The notes: generated by a model not told the origin, from the letters alone. A DNA stretch of 64,000 nucleotides from Psychrobacter celer (GCF_016107555.1 NZ_JABASU010000008.1:1-64000), one strand, 5' to 3'; shown: positions 54,349 to 64,000, counted from the stretch's first letter. Program-made: numbers and translations.

Positions 54349-55572
54349 TTAGCCGACCACTGAGCCCATTTGGAAGATCGGCAGATACATCGCAATCACG
54401 AGGCCACCGACCAATACCCCAAGCACCGCCATAATCATAGGCTCCATCAAACTGGTCAGGCCATCAACCGCGTTATCGACTTCGCTCTCATAATAGACCG
54501 CCACCTTGTCTAGCATCTCCTCTAAGCTACCAGACTCCTCACCGATACCGACCATCTGTATGGCCATACTAGGAAATAAATTGGTAGAACGTATCGAAAA
54601 CTGCAACTGCTGACCGGTAGAGACGTCATTTTTGATCTGCTGAGTGGCATTATAAAACACCACGTTGTTGGTCGCGCCTGCTGTGGAGTCCAGCGCATCG
54701 ATGAGCGGTACCCCAGCGGCAAAAGTCGTTGAGAGGGTGCGGGCAAAGCGGGCGATAATCGCTTGATAAGCGATATTACCAAACACAGGTACCTTCAAAA
54801 CAGCGCGGTCCAAAAAGTCACGGAATTTTTTTGAGCGTTTTTTCGCTTCTGAAAACCCGATAATGGCGCCGCCGACGAGCACAATCAAAACAAACCACCA
54901 TGACTGCATCCACTCAGACATGCCCACCACCATTTGGGTAAAGGCGGGCAGCTCAGCACCAAAAGACTCAAAAAGATCAGAGAACACGGGTACCACTTTG
55001 ATGAGCAAAATCATGGTCACGATGACGGCGACGATAATAACGGCAATCGGGTATTTGACCGCTTTTTTGATTTTGGCTTTGAGCATCTCACTTTTTTCTT
55101 TATAAGTGGCCACCCGCTCGAGCATGGTCTCAAGCGAGCCTGATTGCTCACCAGAATCCACCAACGAGCAAAATAGGTCATCAAAGTAGCGTGGATGCTT
55201 GCGTAGGGCAGAGGCAAAGGTACCACCAGATTCAATATCAGATTTTATTTGCAACACCAAATCTTTCATACTGGGATTTTCTAATGAGTCAGCGACAATC
55301 TCAAAAGACTGCGTCAAAGGCACCCCAGCTTTCATCATGGTGGCCAATTGACGAGAAAAAATCGCGATATCGATAGGTTTAATGGCTTTTTTAAAGGTAT
55401 AAAGTGGCTTAGGTTTTTTCTTGATGCCCTTAACCGTAATACCCTGTTTGCGCAAAGTAGCTTTGGCCAGCTCTAAGCTGCGACTGGTGGTCTCGCCTTT
55501 TACCTTTTGTCCGCGCCGGTTTACGCCATCGTAGACAAAGTCTGACAGCATGTCGGTCTTCGCTTTTGCCAT
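54349..55572 (-). CDS. pilC: Type IV pilus inner-membrane platform protein PilC
   Basis: A 407-residue protein of the GspF/PilC family with two repeated cytoplasmic helical domains (about 70-190 and 275-390) separated by transmembrane segments, and a final membrane helix. It contains FSRQLATMMKAGVPLTQSFE and later ARTLSTTFAAGVPLIDALD, the two halves of the internal repeat. PilC couples the PilB ATPase to pilin extraction. It is downstream of pilB after a 368-nt gap and upstream of pilD. Confidence 0.95.
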   Translation of the reverse strand: MAKAKTDMLSDFVYDGVNRRGQKVKGETTSRSLELAKATLRKQGITVKGIKKKPKPLYTFKKAIKPIDIAIFSRQLATMMKAGVPLTQSFEIVADSLENPSMKDLVLQIKSDIESGGTFASALRKHPRYFDDLFCSLVDSGEQSGSLETMLERVATYKEKSEMLKAKIKKAVKYPIAVIIVAVIVTMILLIKVVPVFSDLFESFGAELPAFTQMVVGMSEWMQSWWFVLIVLVGGAIIGFSEAKKRSKKFRDFLDRAVLKVPVFGNIAYQAIIARFARTLSTTFAAGVPLIDALDSTAGATNNVVFYNATQQIKNDVSTGQQLQFSIRSTNLFPSMAIQMVGIGEESGSLEEMLDKVAVYYESEVDNAVDGLTSLMEPMIMAVLGVLVGGLVIAMYLPIFQMGSVVG

Positions 55573-55940
55573 GTTTCTACCCTCAAAAATTGTCTTATTA
55601 GATATTGCAAATATATAAACGATGGTTCGCCAATAACGTTGACTTTAGCCACTTTTATAACAGTGGTTTTATGGCACTGCTCTTGTAAATACAGCTGGGC
55701 ACAGCGTAGTAGCGATAGCACAACCTTTTGCATTTCTTACTTTATTTTAGCCTAAAAAACCAGTGCTCATCTGTTTTATTTTGAAATATATCTGGTAGAT
55801 ATTATTGCTAGTTTATAAAAGAAAAGCCATACCTACTTATGACTGGCAAATGATGACCAAGGTTACTGCTGGTGTCTTTGATAAAAACACCATTTAGCAA
55901 TGACGCAGTATGCTCCTCTTTGACGCAATGAGAGTTGGTG
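55573..55940. other. Gap between pilB and pilC, 368 nt
   Basis: The region is unusually long for a pilB-pilC junction. A small CCACTG/TAGTGG-like stem near 55651-55668 is the only structure seen; no gene is supported. Confidence 0.35.
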
Positions 55941-57656
55941 CTATTCAGAGGTTACTCGCATCATCTCTTGAATACTGGTCACCCCTTGTAATACCTTTAA
56001 AATGCCAGAGCGGCGCAGATCGCGAAAGCCGTTTTTGAGCGCAGCGTCTTTGATATCCATGGCATTGCCATCTTCCATAATGATGCGAGAGATGTCTGGG
56101 CTGACCTTCATGACTTCATAAACACCCACTCGGCCTTTATAGCCTTCACGGCATTCATTACAGCCGACAGGCTCATAGATGACGTTGTCTGGATCGTCTA
56201 GATCGGCATCCGTAAAGCCAAGCTCAAGCAAGCTTTGCCGCGGTACATTGATGGCTTTTTTGCAGTTTTTACACAAGCGCCGTGCCAAACGCTGAGCAAT
56301 GACCAAGTTGACAGAGGTGGCAATGTTAAAAGAAGCCACCCCCATATTGCGTAGACGAGTCAACGTCTCAGGAGCAGAGTTCGTGTGCAGGGTTGAGAGT
56401 ACCATGTGGCCTGTTTGCGCCGCTTTTATTGCAATCTCCGCAGTCTCTAAATCTCGAATCTCACCGACCATGACGATATCAGGATCCTGACGCAAAAACG
56501 ACTTCAAAGCATTGGCAAAGGTTAGGCCAACTTTTTGGTTGACGTTGACCTGATTGATGCCTTCAAGGTTGATCTCCACTGGATCCTCGGCAGTGGAGAT
56601 ATTGGTTGCTCCCGTGTTGAGGATGTTGATACCAGTATATAGCGATACGGTTTTACCAGACCCTGTCGGACCTGTGATCAACAGCATGCCCTGCGGCTTA
56701 TGAAGAGCCTCTAAAAACATCTCTTGCTGATCTGGCTCATAACCTAAGGCATCAATCCCGAGCATGGCCGATGAGGGGTCCAAGATACGTAGTACGATTT
56801 TTTCGCCAAACAGCGTCGGCAAGGAGTTTACCCGAAAATCGATGGCTTTGTTTTTTGACAGTTTTAGTTTGATACGGCCATCTTGCGGGATACGGCGCTC
56901 AGAGATGTCCATTTGTGACATGACCTTTAGGCGCGCTGCGATCTTACCGGCAAGCTGGACAGGCGGGCTGGCAATTTTTTGCATGACCCCATCGACACGA
57001 AAACGTACGCGGTAGGTCTTTTCATAGGGTTCAAAATGCAGATCTGAAGCTCCCATACGAATGGCATCCACCAGCATCTTATTGACAAACTTAACGACAG
57101 GGGCCTCATCGACGCTATCACTGAGCTTGGTTTCACCCTCATCAGCCGCGTCATCCCCTTCTTCAAAACCGACGTTAAAATCGCTATCAGAAAAGCTATC
57201 AAAGCTTTGCATACTGTCTGCATAGACCGCTTCGATGCGTTGTTTGAGCTTATCTTCTTCGACCACCACCGTTTCGATAGACAGCCGCGAGTTAAACGCA
57301 ATGGCATCAATGGCATCGATACGTGTTGGATCACTTAAGGCGACAAACAAACGCTGACCGCGCTTAAACAAAGGCAAGGCATTAAACTTACGGACGATTT
57401 TTTCATCGACCAAGTCTTTAGGAATGACATCGAGGCTCAGGGCGTCTAAATCAAACAAAGGATCGCCAAAAGCTTGTGAGAGCATTTGTGCCAAGTGATA
57501 GGCGTCGGCCAGCTTGTTGTCTACCAAGTATGACACCAGTCCTATTTGCTGCTGCTGCGACTCGGTTTGTGCGGTTTTCATATTTGCTTCGCTAACGATA
57601 CCTTCGCTAATCAGCTGCTGCGCTAAACCACCATATTTGCTGGTTGTGATAGACAT
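55941..57656 (-). CDS. pilB: Type IV pilus extension ATPase PilB
   Basis: A 571-residue hexameric ATPase of the GspE/PilB family. Residues 1-150 form MshEN-type domains, followed by a short acidic linker, then the ATPase core with Walker A GPTGSGKTVS (about 331-340), Asp box and Walker B around DPDIVMVGEIRDLETAE (about 393-409), and the four-Cys zinc site CKNC...CNEC (about 465-500). The MshEN domain in relatives can bind c-di-GMP. It heads the pilB-pilC-pilD-coaE group. Confidence 0.95.
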   Translation of the reverse strand: MSITTSKYGGLAQQLISEGIVSEANMKTAQTESQQQQIGLVSYLVDNKLADAYHLAQMLSQAFGDPLFDLDALSLDVIPKDLVDEKIVRKFNALPLFKRGQRLFVALSDPTRIDAIDAIAFNSRLSIETVVVEEDKLKQRIEAVYADSMQSFDSFSDSDFNVGFEEGDDAADEGETKLSDSVDEAPVVKFVNKMLVDAIRMGASDLHFEPYEKTYRVRFRVDGVMQKIASPPVQLAGKIAARLKVMSQMDISERRIPQDGRIKLKLSKNKAIDFRVNSLPTLFGEKIVLRILDPSSAMLGIDALGYEPDQQEMFLEALHKPQGMLLITGPTGSGKTVSLYTGINILNTGATNISTAEDPVEINLEGINQVNVNQKVGLTFANALKSFLRQDPDIVMVGEIRDLETAEIAIKAAQTGHMVLSTLHTNSAPETLTRLRNMGVASFNIATSVNLVIAQRLARRLCKNCKKAINVPRQSLLELGFTDADLDDPDNVIYEPVGCNECREGYKGRVGVYEVMKVSPDISRIIMEDGNAMDIKDAALKNGFRDLRRSGILKVLQGVTSIQEMMRVTSE

Positions 57657-58006
57657 GACGACCTCTCCTCAATAACAAACGTTTGTATCGTTATCTGCTG
57701 TTGCACGAATAAATAGGTAGTAAACGAATGCTACTATGCAGTTTTTTTGGGTATTAGGGTAATAATATAGAACATTACTTTAGTTTAAAGAACTTATGGC
57801 AACTATTAAACTGTTTATTGACGACACCAAAAAGATAATAAGAGGTCAATAAATAGCGTCAGATGGCTTAGTGCGGTCAGCCGATGCAGCCATATCAAGC
57901 CATGACAGCCGATGCAGCACCATACTATAGCAGTTGTGAATTATTTGTTATACTGGCGCGCACATTAGCCGAATTGGCATAAATACTTAAGACAGGGTAA
58001 CTACAG
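57657..58006. other. Divergent region pilB/tpiA, 350 nt
   Basis: It separates the two divergent genes. A TGTTATACT extended -10-like element lies at 57946-57954, 52 nt before tpiA. Nothing else is supported. Confidence 0.35.
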
Positions 58007-58807
58007 ATGCAAGCTTGGGTAATTGGTAATTGGAAACAAAATCCTGCAACGAGCAATGATGTCCAGACATTATTAAGCGATTTATTGGCGACTGCTGATA
58101 AAGATGACGGTGCCAATAGCGCTGGTTGCCAGTTAATGGTGGCCCCTAGCTGTATCCACTTGGCCGGTGTCAGCACCCATCTACAAGACAGCCCAGTACT
58201 GTGTGCTGCGCAAGATATCAGCGCGCATAGTGGCACTACAGGTGCCTATACGGGGGATTGCTCCGCGCAGCAGGTGGCAGATGCTGGCGCAACTTGGACA
58301 TTACTTGGTCACTCTGAGCGCCGCCAGTATCATCAAGAGATGCATGCTTGTTTACTCAGTAAAATGACCCATGCGTTTGACCAAGGCCTAGGCGTGGTGT
58401 TTTGTATTGGGGAGACACAAGCACAGTATGACGCTGGACAAACACTTGCGGTTATCGATGAGCAGCTCACCGTCATAAAAGACATACTAACGCAGCAGCC
58501 TGCGCTTGCTGATACCTTATCCGATCGCCTTATCATCGCTTATGAGCCAGTATGGGCCATCGGCACAGGTAAAGTGCCTACCGTGGCCGAAGTCAGCGCG
58601 ACGCATCAGCATATCAAGCAGACGGTCGCAGACTATGGGGAAGCATTGGACAATATCACAGTCTTATATGGAGGTAGCGTCAATGCTGATAATGCCCATA
58701 GTTTTGCGGCAGATGCTATGATTGATGGCGCACTGGTCGGCGGCGCTTCATTAAAGGCTGCCAGCTTTTTGGCAATTGCGCAAGCTTTTGGCAATGGGCA
58801 AGCCTAA
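58007..58807 (+). CDS. tpiA: Triosephosphate isomerase
   Basis: A 266-residue TIM barrel interconverting dihydroxyacetone phosphate and glyceraldehyde-3-phosphate. Catalytic residues are Lys in IGNWKQNP (about 4-11), His in LGHSERR (about 101-107) and Glu in [12 protein letters not shown] (about 182-193); loop 7 GGSVN is present. An extended -10-like TGTTATACT lies about 55 nt upstream. It is followed by secG after 441 nt, the usual tpiA-secG order. Confidence 0.95.
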   Translation: MQAWVIGNWKQNPATSNDVQTLLSDLLATADKDDGANSAGCQLMVAPSCIHLAGVSTHLQDSPVLCAAQDISAHSGTTGAYTGDCSAQQVADAGATWTLLGHSERRQYHQEMHACLLSKMTHAFDQGLGVVFCIGETQAQYDAGQTLAVIDEQLTVIKDILTQQPALADTLSDRLIIAYEPVWAIGTGKVPTVAEVSATHQHIKQTVADYGEALDNITVLYGGSVNADNAHSFAADAMIDGALVGGASLKAASFLAIAQAFGNGQA

Positions 58808-58951
58808 GGCGTCTGACATTACGTTGAACATCGCAGCTGGGTCACTGTTATGTATAGTGCTGCTGGTACTGGCGCGGGCACTATAAGCATACGGTTATGG
58901 TAAGGTCATCATTTGTATACAAAATGTCTTTATCGGTTGATAAAAGTGGGT

Positions 58952-58980
58952 TTAACAGTGCCCTTGTAATCGTGTACAAT
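58952..58980 (+). promoter_or_regulatory. Candidate promoter for secG / tRNA-Leu
   Basis: TTAACA at 58952-58957 and TACAAT at 58975-58980 are separated by exactly 17 nt. A transcript from here would have a leader of about 260 nt that includes an AGTGACT/AGTCACT hairpin at 59021-59043. The rest of the 441-nt tpiA-secG gap shows no gene. Confidence 0.5.
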
Positions 58981-59248
58981 GCGCCTTATTTATATACTCT
59001 CATATATAAGCGGGTCGGGCAGTGACTTTTGCGTGGAGTCACTTCTGTGTTTGCATAGCAGATAAAGTAGAGTTAGTAGGTAACGTAAAAGGTTGGCACT
59101 AAAAAGTTAACATTGTTATTTGCTAATATTCCAGACTTTTAAGTCGCCTTGTTAGATTGTCGCTTTGTTAGACTCAAGTCAGCTTATATATTGATTCTTA
59201 GATTTATTTTCCGTTATCAGTCGTCGTTACGCGGCAAAAGAGGCCACC

Positions 59249-59557
59249 ATGTTTACGTTTATATTAGCCCTGCATATTATTGTGGCGATTGCCATGATTG
59301 GCTTGATTTTGATACAGCATGGTAAAGGGGCAGACGCTGGGGCTTCTTTTGGTGCAGGCTCGTCTGGTACCGTCTTTGGGGCGGCAGGCTCCGCAAACTT
59401 TTTGACGCGCGCGACCGCTGTTTTGACAGTGATATTTTTTATTACCAGTATGACACTCGCGGTACATGCGCGTAAGCAAGCAGAAGATCAGTTTCGCTTA
59501 GATGCACCTGTGTCAGCACCGCAAACGCCGCGCCCCTTGACCCAAGACCCTCAATAA
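59249..59557 (+). CDS. secG: Preprotein translocase subunit SecG
   Basis: A 102-residue membrane protein with two transmembrane helices (about 1-20 and 50-72) linked by the conserved GADAGASFGAGSSGTVFGAAGSAN-type loop; only the first part GADAGASFG is quoted as the recognisable core. SecG supports SecYE in protein export. It sits between tpiA and tRNA-Leu as in many gammaproteobacteria. A Pro/Gln-rich tail ends the protein. Confidence 0.9.
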   Translation: MFTFILALHIIVAIAMIGLILIQHGKGADAGASFGAGSSGTVFGAAGSANFLTRATAVLTVIFFITSMTLAVHARKQAEDQFRLDAPVSAPQTPRPLTQDPQ

Positions 59558-59782
59558 CGGCTGGCTCACTACCGGTCTATAGGGGTAGCCTTGTAGGCAA
59601 TAGAGTAGTAAGTGGTTGGTTTTTTATGGATTGGGGTTTGAATGACGGTCTTTTTTTCAGCAGTACTTGCTATTTTTAGACGTTAGATTTACAATGCCTT
59701 TTCTGTTTTTCACAGTCTAGCTTTAGAGTGGCTTATATAGATACTCAACAAGCTAAACGGCAGAGTAAAAGCAGTAAAAAAC

Positions 59783-59867
59783 GCGATTGTGGTGGAATTG
59801 GTAGACACGCCATCTTGAGGGGGTGGTAGCGCAAGCTGTGGGGGTTCAAGTCCCCCCAATCGCACCA
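59783..59867 (+). tRNA. tRNA-Leu (GAG)
   Basis: Acceptor GCGATTG pairs with CAATCGC, the 3' end ACCA is encoded, the anticodon loop TTGAGGG gives GAG, and the class II variable arm and TTCAAGTCC T-loop are present. It lies 225 nt after secG and reads CUC (and CUU by wobble) codons. Confidence 0.95.
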
Positions 59868-59947
59868 AGTTTTATGACGCAGCATGACGTCAGGGCAGAT
59901 TGATTGATGATAAATGGCTTGTTTAAATTTTATTTAAAAAATAAGCA

Positions 59948-59976
59948 TTGACAATCATACAAACCTTCCCTATAAT
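59948..59976 (+). promoter_or_regulatory. Consensus sigma-70 promoter of tRNA-fMet
   Basis: TTGACA at 59948-59953 and TATAAT at 59971-59976 have a 17-nt spacer, an exact consensus promoter ending 16 nt before the tRNA. Confidence 0.9.
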
Positions 59977-59992
59977 ATGCGTTCTAGATTGA

Positions 59993-60069
<77 letters not shown>

Positions 60070-60114
60070 CTTTTTATACTGATGTTTTGTACACTAAATT
60101 TGTCAGTAACGATT

Positions 60115-60143
60115 AACCCACCATAATGTTTGTGGGTTTTTTT
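60115..60143 (+). terminator. Rho-independent terminator after tRNA-fMet
   Basis: AACCCAC and GTGGGTT form a stem followed by a run of T residues. It separates the tRNA transcript from rimP. Confidence 0.75.
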
Positions 60144-60507
60144 GTATCTGAAGGTCAGTGTTATCGCGGTATCTATCCTACTTATGCTAAGCTCTATGTC
60201 TATAGAGCACGATACGGGTCGTCACTTGCCGCCATTGGCATGATTGTTTCGTAAGCACACTATCTTTTATTCCTCACTCCTTTATCGATAGTACTGCTTT
60301 ATGAATAATAAAAGCAATGTTTGGCTGAGCTTGATGTTTTTTTGCTCAGCCTTATATAAACGCGCATACATACAACGATCTGTCTTGGTTTACAATATAT
60401 GAGTATGACTCATTACGGTGAGTGATTATCATCGGTAAACGATCAGCATAACTTTAATAGAGTTTGTGAGTACGATAGATAAGTGAACAGGAAAATATAA
60501 ATAAATT
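60144..60507. other. Leader region of rimP-nusA-infB, 364 nt
   Basis: It contains a GGCTGAGC/GCTCAGCC inverted repeat at 60323-60351 with a T-rich loop. No gene is supported; the operon promoter should lie here. Confidence 0.4.
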
Positions 60508-61008
60508 ATGAAGCTTTCGACCAAAGTTGCAGAACTGACCAATATCATCGCGCCTGCAGTTGCTGCTTGTGATGTGGCGCTATGGGGCATAGAGTTTGCG
60601 CCGCAAGGCCGTCGCTCGTTGCTGCGCATTTATATCGAAGCACTGCCAGAAGAGCAGGCTCAGGGCAAACACGTCACTATAGAAGACTGTGCGGCGGTGA
60701 ACCATCAAGTCAGCGGTATTCTTGAAGTGCATGATCCCATCGCAGGTGAGTACGTCTTAGAGGTGTCATCGCCTGGTTTTGATCGCGCGTTTTTCTCAGA
60801 TGAGCAAATGCATGCGTATGTTGGTCAAACCATCAGCCTGCGCTTGATCCAAGCGATCGGGACAGGTGAGCAAAAACGCCGCAAAGTGACAGGTACGTTA
60901 GACAGTATCGATGCCACTTCATTGAAGTTGACGGCGGCTGATGGCGAGCAGTTTGATATTGCGTTAAGTAATATTGATAAAGCCAATCTGGTATACGAAG
61001 ATGCTTAG
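60508..61008 (+). CDS. rimP: Ribosome maturation factor RimP
   Basis: A 166-residue protein for 30S assembly. The N-terminal domain contains VALWGIEFAPQGRRSLLRIYIE (about 23-44; shown in part as WGIEFAPQG) and DCAAVNHQVSGILEV, and the C-terminal Sm-like domain ends in NIDKANLVYE. DPIAGEYVLEVSSPGFDRAFF is the family core. It heads the rimP-nusA-infB operon, 113 nt before nusA. No strong ribosome-binding site is visible beyond GGAAA. Confidence 0.93.
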   Translation: MKLSTKVAELTNIIAPAVAACDVALWGIEFAPQGRRSLLRIYIEALPEEQAQGKHVTIEDCAAVNHQVSGILEVHDPIAGEYVLEVSSPGFDRAFFSDEQMHAYVGQTISLRLIQAIGTGEQKRRKVTGTLDSIDATSLKLTAADGEQFDIALSNIDKANLVYEDA

Positions 61009-61121
61009 GTGGCCTACCTGGGCGACTGCACAAATGACCTAGATGGTTTATGGTGAAAAACAACGTTAATACATTAATGATAAAATTTAAGTCAATTAAA
61101 AAATGATAGGACAGGTATAGC

Positions 61122-62606
61122 ATGAGTCGTGAAATCTTAACGGTAGTAGAAACTGTCAGTAATGAAAAGGGCTTAAATCCTGAAGATATCTTTGAAGCTA
61201 TAGAAGATGCTTTGGTGGTATCAACCAAGAAAAAAGTATATACCGACCAGCCAGAAGTGGCGGTACGCGTATCAATCGACCGTGCAACTGGCGATTATGA
61301 TACTTATCGTTATTGGACAGTGGTTGCCGATGAAGATCACGAAATGCCGGCTTGTCAGTTGGCCATCAGTGACTTAGATCAAGACGAGTGGTCCATCGGT
61401 GACATCAAAGAAGAGCAGATTGAGTCGATTGAGTTTGGCCGTATCGCTGCCACACAAGCCAAACAAGTCATTATCCAAAAAATTCGTGAAGCGGAGCGTG
61501 CACTGGTTGCAGACGCTTTTGAGCCACGTATCGGTGAGATGATGTATGGCGAAGTAAAAAAACAAACTCGTGATGGCTATATCATCGACTTAGGTGATAA
61601 TGCCGAAGGCTATTTGTCGCGCGATCAGATGTTGCCTCGTGAGCAGTTACGTCCAAAATCACGTATCAACGCTATTTTATATCATGTTAACCGTGAAAAC
61701 CGCGGTGCCCAGCTGCTTTTATCACGCACGCACCCTGAGATGCTCTCAGCTTTGATGCAAAAAGAAGTGCCTGAAATTGCAGAGCAAATCATCGAAATCC
61801 GTAACGTCGCTCGCTTGCCCGGGACTCGTGCTAAAATAGCAGTCAAGACCAACGACCATCGTATTGATCCAGTTGGCGCTTGTATTGGTATGCGTGGTAC
61901 GCGTATCCAAGCGGTGCAGCAAGAGCTCGATGGTGAGCGTATCGATGTGGTGGTGTGGTCAGATGACCCAGCCCAATTTATCATCAGTGCGCTAGAGCCA
62001 GCCGATGTTAGCAGTATCATCCTCGATGAAGACACCCAGACCGCTGACATTATCTTTAGCACCAACGACCAGCTCGCGCGTGCGATTGGCTCACAAGGTC
62101 AAAACGTCCGTCTGGCCTCAGAGCTGACTGGTTATAAGCTCAATATGATGCTAGAAGAAGAGTATCAGCAGCGTCAAGAAAACGAATCCAAAGCCTTTAT
62201 TGAGCTGTTTTATGAGCGTTTGGAGGTCGATCATGATCTGGCACAAGCGCTGGTGGATATTGGCTTTACCAGTATCGAAGAAGTCGCCTACGTACCTGTA
62301 GAGACTTTTTATGATATCGAAGGTTTGGACGACGAAGCGATTGACATCATTCAAGAGCGTGCAAAAGAAGTGGTCATCGCAGATGAGCTGGTCAAACAAC
62401 AAAACATGAAAGAGCCAAGTCAAGAGCTGCAAGAGCTTGAAGGTATGACGGTCAGCTGGGCCTATAAAATGGCACAAAAAGACATCATCACCGTAGATGA
62501 CTTGGCAGAACAAGCCGTCTTCGATTTAGAAGATATCGAAGGATTAGATTCTGAAACTGCAGGACAACTCATCATGAAAGCTCGGGAATCTTGGTTCGAT
62601 GAATAA
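61122..62606 (+). CDS. nusA: Transcription termination/antitermination factor NusA
   Basis: A 494-residue RNA polymerase-binding factor. The N-terminal domain (about 1-125) is followed by an S1 domain (YGEVKKQTRDGYIIDLG, about 138-155), KH1 with GACIGMRGTRIQAV (about 250-263) and KH2 with RAIGSQGQNVRLASELTG (about 318-335), and two C-terminal acidic helix-hairpin repeats (about 360-420 and 435-490), as in E. coli NusA (495). AGGA precedes the start. It lies between rimP and infB. Confidence 0.96.
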   Translation: MSREILTVVETVSNEKGLNPEDIFEAIEDALVVSTKKKVYTDQPEVAVRVSIDRATGDYDTYRYWTVVADEDHEMPACQLAISDLDQDEWSIGDIKEEQIESIEFGRIAATQAKQVIIQKIREAERALVADAFEPRIGEMMYGEVKKQTRDGYIIDLGDNAEGYLSRDQMLPREQLRPKSRINAILYHVNRENRGAQLLLSRTHPEMLSALMQKEVPEIAEQIIEIRNVARLPGTRAKIAVKTNDHRIDPVGACIGMRGTRIQAVQQELDGERIDVVVWSDDPAQFIISALEPADVSSIILDEDTQTADIIFSTNDQLARAIGSQGQNVRLASELTGYKLNMMLEEEYQQRQENESKAFIELFYERLEVDHDLAQALVDIGFTSIEEVAYVPVETFYDIEGLDDEAIDIIQERAKEVVIADELVKQQNMKEPSQELQELEGMTVSWAYKMAQKDIITVDDLAEQAVFDLEDIEGLDSETAGQLIMKARESWFDE

Positions 62607-62803
62607 GCGGTAACTGCATATCGCTGTCTTTTGGTGATATGCTATTGAAAATAAAGCGCTGATAACAGGCACTCATACCGTCACAGGCATTATTGCCGTA
62701 TCAATACGGACAGATGAGTGTATGAAATCAGCCTTACCCCAATCATTTGTAGCCAACAACTGAATTGAACATATAGCAAATAATAGACAGTAGGTGATAA
62801 TAA

Positions 62804-64000
62804 ATGGCAGATAAGACCGTCAAAGAACTGGCAGATATGGTAGGCAAAACCGCAAGTGCTGTAAGACAGCAACTGGTGGATGCCGGGCTGCCTGCTCGCG
62901 CAGAGGATGACCCAGTCACCGAGCTTGAGCAAGAGAAGTTGGTGACGTATTTAAAGCAAAGTCATGGTCAGCAAGAAAAGCGCCGTATTAGTCTGAAGTC
63001 TAAGACGACTAGCACTGCGCGTGTGACCGGCTCTTCAGGTAAGTCTAAGAGCGTCAATGTGGAAGTGCGTAAAAAGAAAGTCTTTGAAAAACCCAATCCA
63101 GAAAAAATGGCTGAAGAGTTGGCTGCTCGTGAGCAAGCCTTAATCGAAGCCCAAGCTCGTGCTGCTAAAGAAGCAGAAGAACGTGCTGCTGCTAAGAAAA
63201 AAGCAGAAGAGCGTCAAGCGGCAACGCTGGCCGCTATGCGTGCAAGCCTAGGTTCAAGCAAAAAGTCTGACGATAAAAACGACGATATTTCAGCCTCTGT
63301 GGTGGTAAAAAAAGGTGGCAAAGCAGCCACTGAAGTGAAGCCAAAAGAGCAACCGAAGAAAAAAGCCGCTGTGACCAAACCGAAGGTAGAAACCGCTGCT
63401 GAGCGTAAAGCTCGTGAAGCACGCGAAGCCGAGGAAGCGCGTCTGCGTGAAATTGAGGCAGAAACACGCCGCAAGCAAGCAGAAGAAGCGCAAAAGCGTA
63501 CGCTTGAGCAAATGCGTAAAATGGCAGGCAAATATACCGATCGTGAGCCTGTGGCAGAAGTGCGTAAAGATGAGCCGTTGGCCGAAGGTCTGGTCGGTGA
63601 TGCTCTAGAAGAGTCGTTTGAAAAAGAGCGCCGTGAGATCAAGCGTGGTGCTAATAGCACGGGTGCTCGTGGCCGCCGCCGTAAAAACCAAGATGAGCGT
63701 GAATTCAAAAACCGCAAAAACGGTTTACGTTCAACGCAAGCCTCACAGCACAAGTTCGAAAAACCTGTCGAAAAAATCATCTATGACGTCGAAATCAGTG
63801 AGCATATCACTGTTGCAGATCTTGCACAGCGTATGGCAGTCAAGGCTCGTGAAGTCATTAAGCTACTGATGAAAATGGGTGAAATCGCTCGCGAATCAGA
63901 CACCATCGATCAAGCGACAGCAAGTCTGATCGTTGAAGAGATGGGTCACAACCCTGTCCTTGTCAGTGATACCAAGGTCGAAGACGATCTACAAGATGCT
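62804..64000 (+). CDS. infB: Translation initiation factor IF-2, N-terminal part (cut by window end)
   Basis: The frame is open from the ATG at 62804 to the last base, 399 codons without a stop. Residues 1-50 form the IF2 N-terminal winged domain (KTVKELADMVGKTASAVRQQ), followed by the long Lys/Glu/Ala-rich region (about 90-260) and a second IF2-N-type domain (ITVADLAQRMAVKAREVIKL, about 335-355). The GTPase domain lies beyond the window. It follows nusA in the canonical operon. Confidence 0.95.
   Translation, partial: MADKTVKELADMVGKTASAVRQQLVDAGLPARAEDDPVTELEQEKLVTYLKQSHGQQEKRRISLKSKTTSTARVTGSSGKSKSVNVEVRKKKVFEKPNPEKMAEELAAREQALIEAQARAAKEAEERAAAKKKAEERQAATLAAMRASLGSSKKSDDKNDDISASVVVKKGGKAATEVKPKEQPKKKAAVTKPKVETAAERKAREAREAEEARLREIEAETRRKQAEEAQKRTLEQMRKMAGKYTDREPVAEVRKDEPLAEGLVGDALEESFEKERREIKRGANSTGARGRRRKNQDEREFKNRKNGLRSTQASQHKFEKPVEKIIYDVEISEHITVADLAQRMAVKAREVIKLLMKMGEIARESDTIDQATASLIVEEMGHNPVLVSDTKVEDDLQDA

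Overview
This 64 kb window reads as chromosomal DNA of a gammaproteobacterium of the family Moraxellaceae, most likely Psychrobacter. The best pointers are an alpha/beta-hydrolase lipoprotein that closely resembles Psychrobacter Lip1, the DUF3015-DUF4105 pair seen in Psychrobacter and Acinetobacter, and gene content and order (dnaJ-dapB, pilB-pilC-pilD-coaE, secG-tRNA-Leu-tRNA-fMet-rimP-nusA-infB). Nearly everything is ordinary core-genome content. No phage, plasmid, IS transposase, CRISPR array or defence island is visible, apart from an HNH-nuclease fragment at the extreme left edge.

Layout. 0-4 kb: HNH fragment, then three medium-chain dehydrogenase/reductase genes on the minus strand (AcuI/YhdH type plus two tandem paralogues) and a 115-bp MITE-like element. 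4-7 kb: a minus-strand membrane-protein operon DUF2157-DUF4401-GDYXXLXY in which the DUF2157 gene is cut by an in-frame amber codon. 7-13 kb: racemase, a MATE-transporter remnant, lip1, nitronate monooxygenase, thioesterase, YheT hydrolase. 13-31 kb: YigZ, RsuA, a long DsbC-like protein, DnaJ, DapB, a secretin-domain protein, a PLP decarboxylase, Def, Mpl, an NlpE-like lipoprotein, DsbB, GshA, ErpA and an ABC-F ATPase. This stretch carries three exact and two near-exact ParB-binding parS sites, so the window is probably close to oriC. 31-39 kb: RlpA-like protein, DUF3015 and DUF4105 proteins, CbpA/CbpM, SstT. 38-51 kb: HolC-PepA divergent from LptF-LptG, a methyltransferase, DUF3817, XerD, TusA, RuvX-AlgH, RecN. 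51-58 kb: PpnP, RlmB converging on and overlapping CoaE, and the type IV pilus genes pilD/pilC/pilB. 58-64 kb: TpiA, SecG, tRNA-Leu(GAG), initiator tRNA-Met, RimP, NusA and the first 399 codons of InfB, cut by the window end.

How genes work together. PilB (extension ATPase), PilC (platform) and PilD (prepilin peptidase) build type IV pili. LptF and LptG form the inner-membrane part of the LPS exporter. DsbB and the DsbC-like protein belong to periplasmic disulfide chemistry, with GshA making cytosolic thiol. DnaJ and CbpA (with its modulator CbpM) are two separate Hsp40s. tRNA-fMet, RimP, NusA and InfB form the classical translation-initiation/transcription-elongation cluster. Most intergenic gaps hold recognisable rho-independent terminators.

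No wholly new system is clear. The items most worth a second look are the amber-interrupted DUF2157 gene and its three-gene membrane module, the parS sites (one forms the core of the dnaJ terminator, one lies inside an ABC-F coding region), the DUF3015-DUF4105 pair separated by a terminator, the secretin-domain protein coupled to dapB, the DsbC-like protein with an apparently duplicated N-terminal domain, and the small inverted-repeat elements. All calls come from reading the sequence and from memory of protein families; no database search was run.
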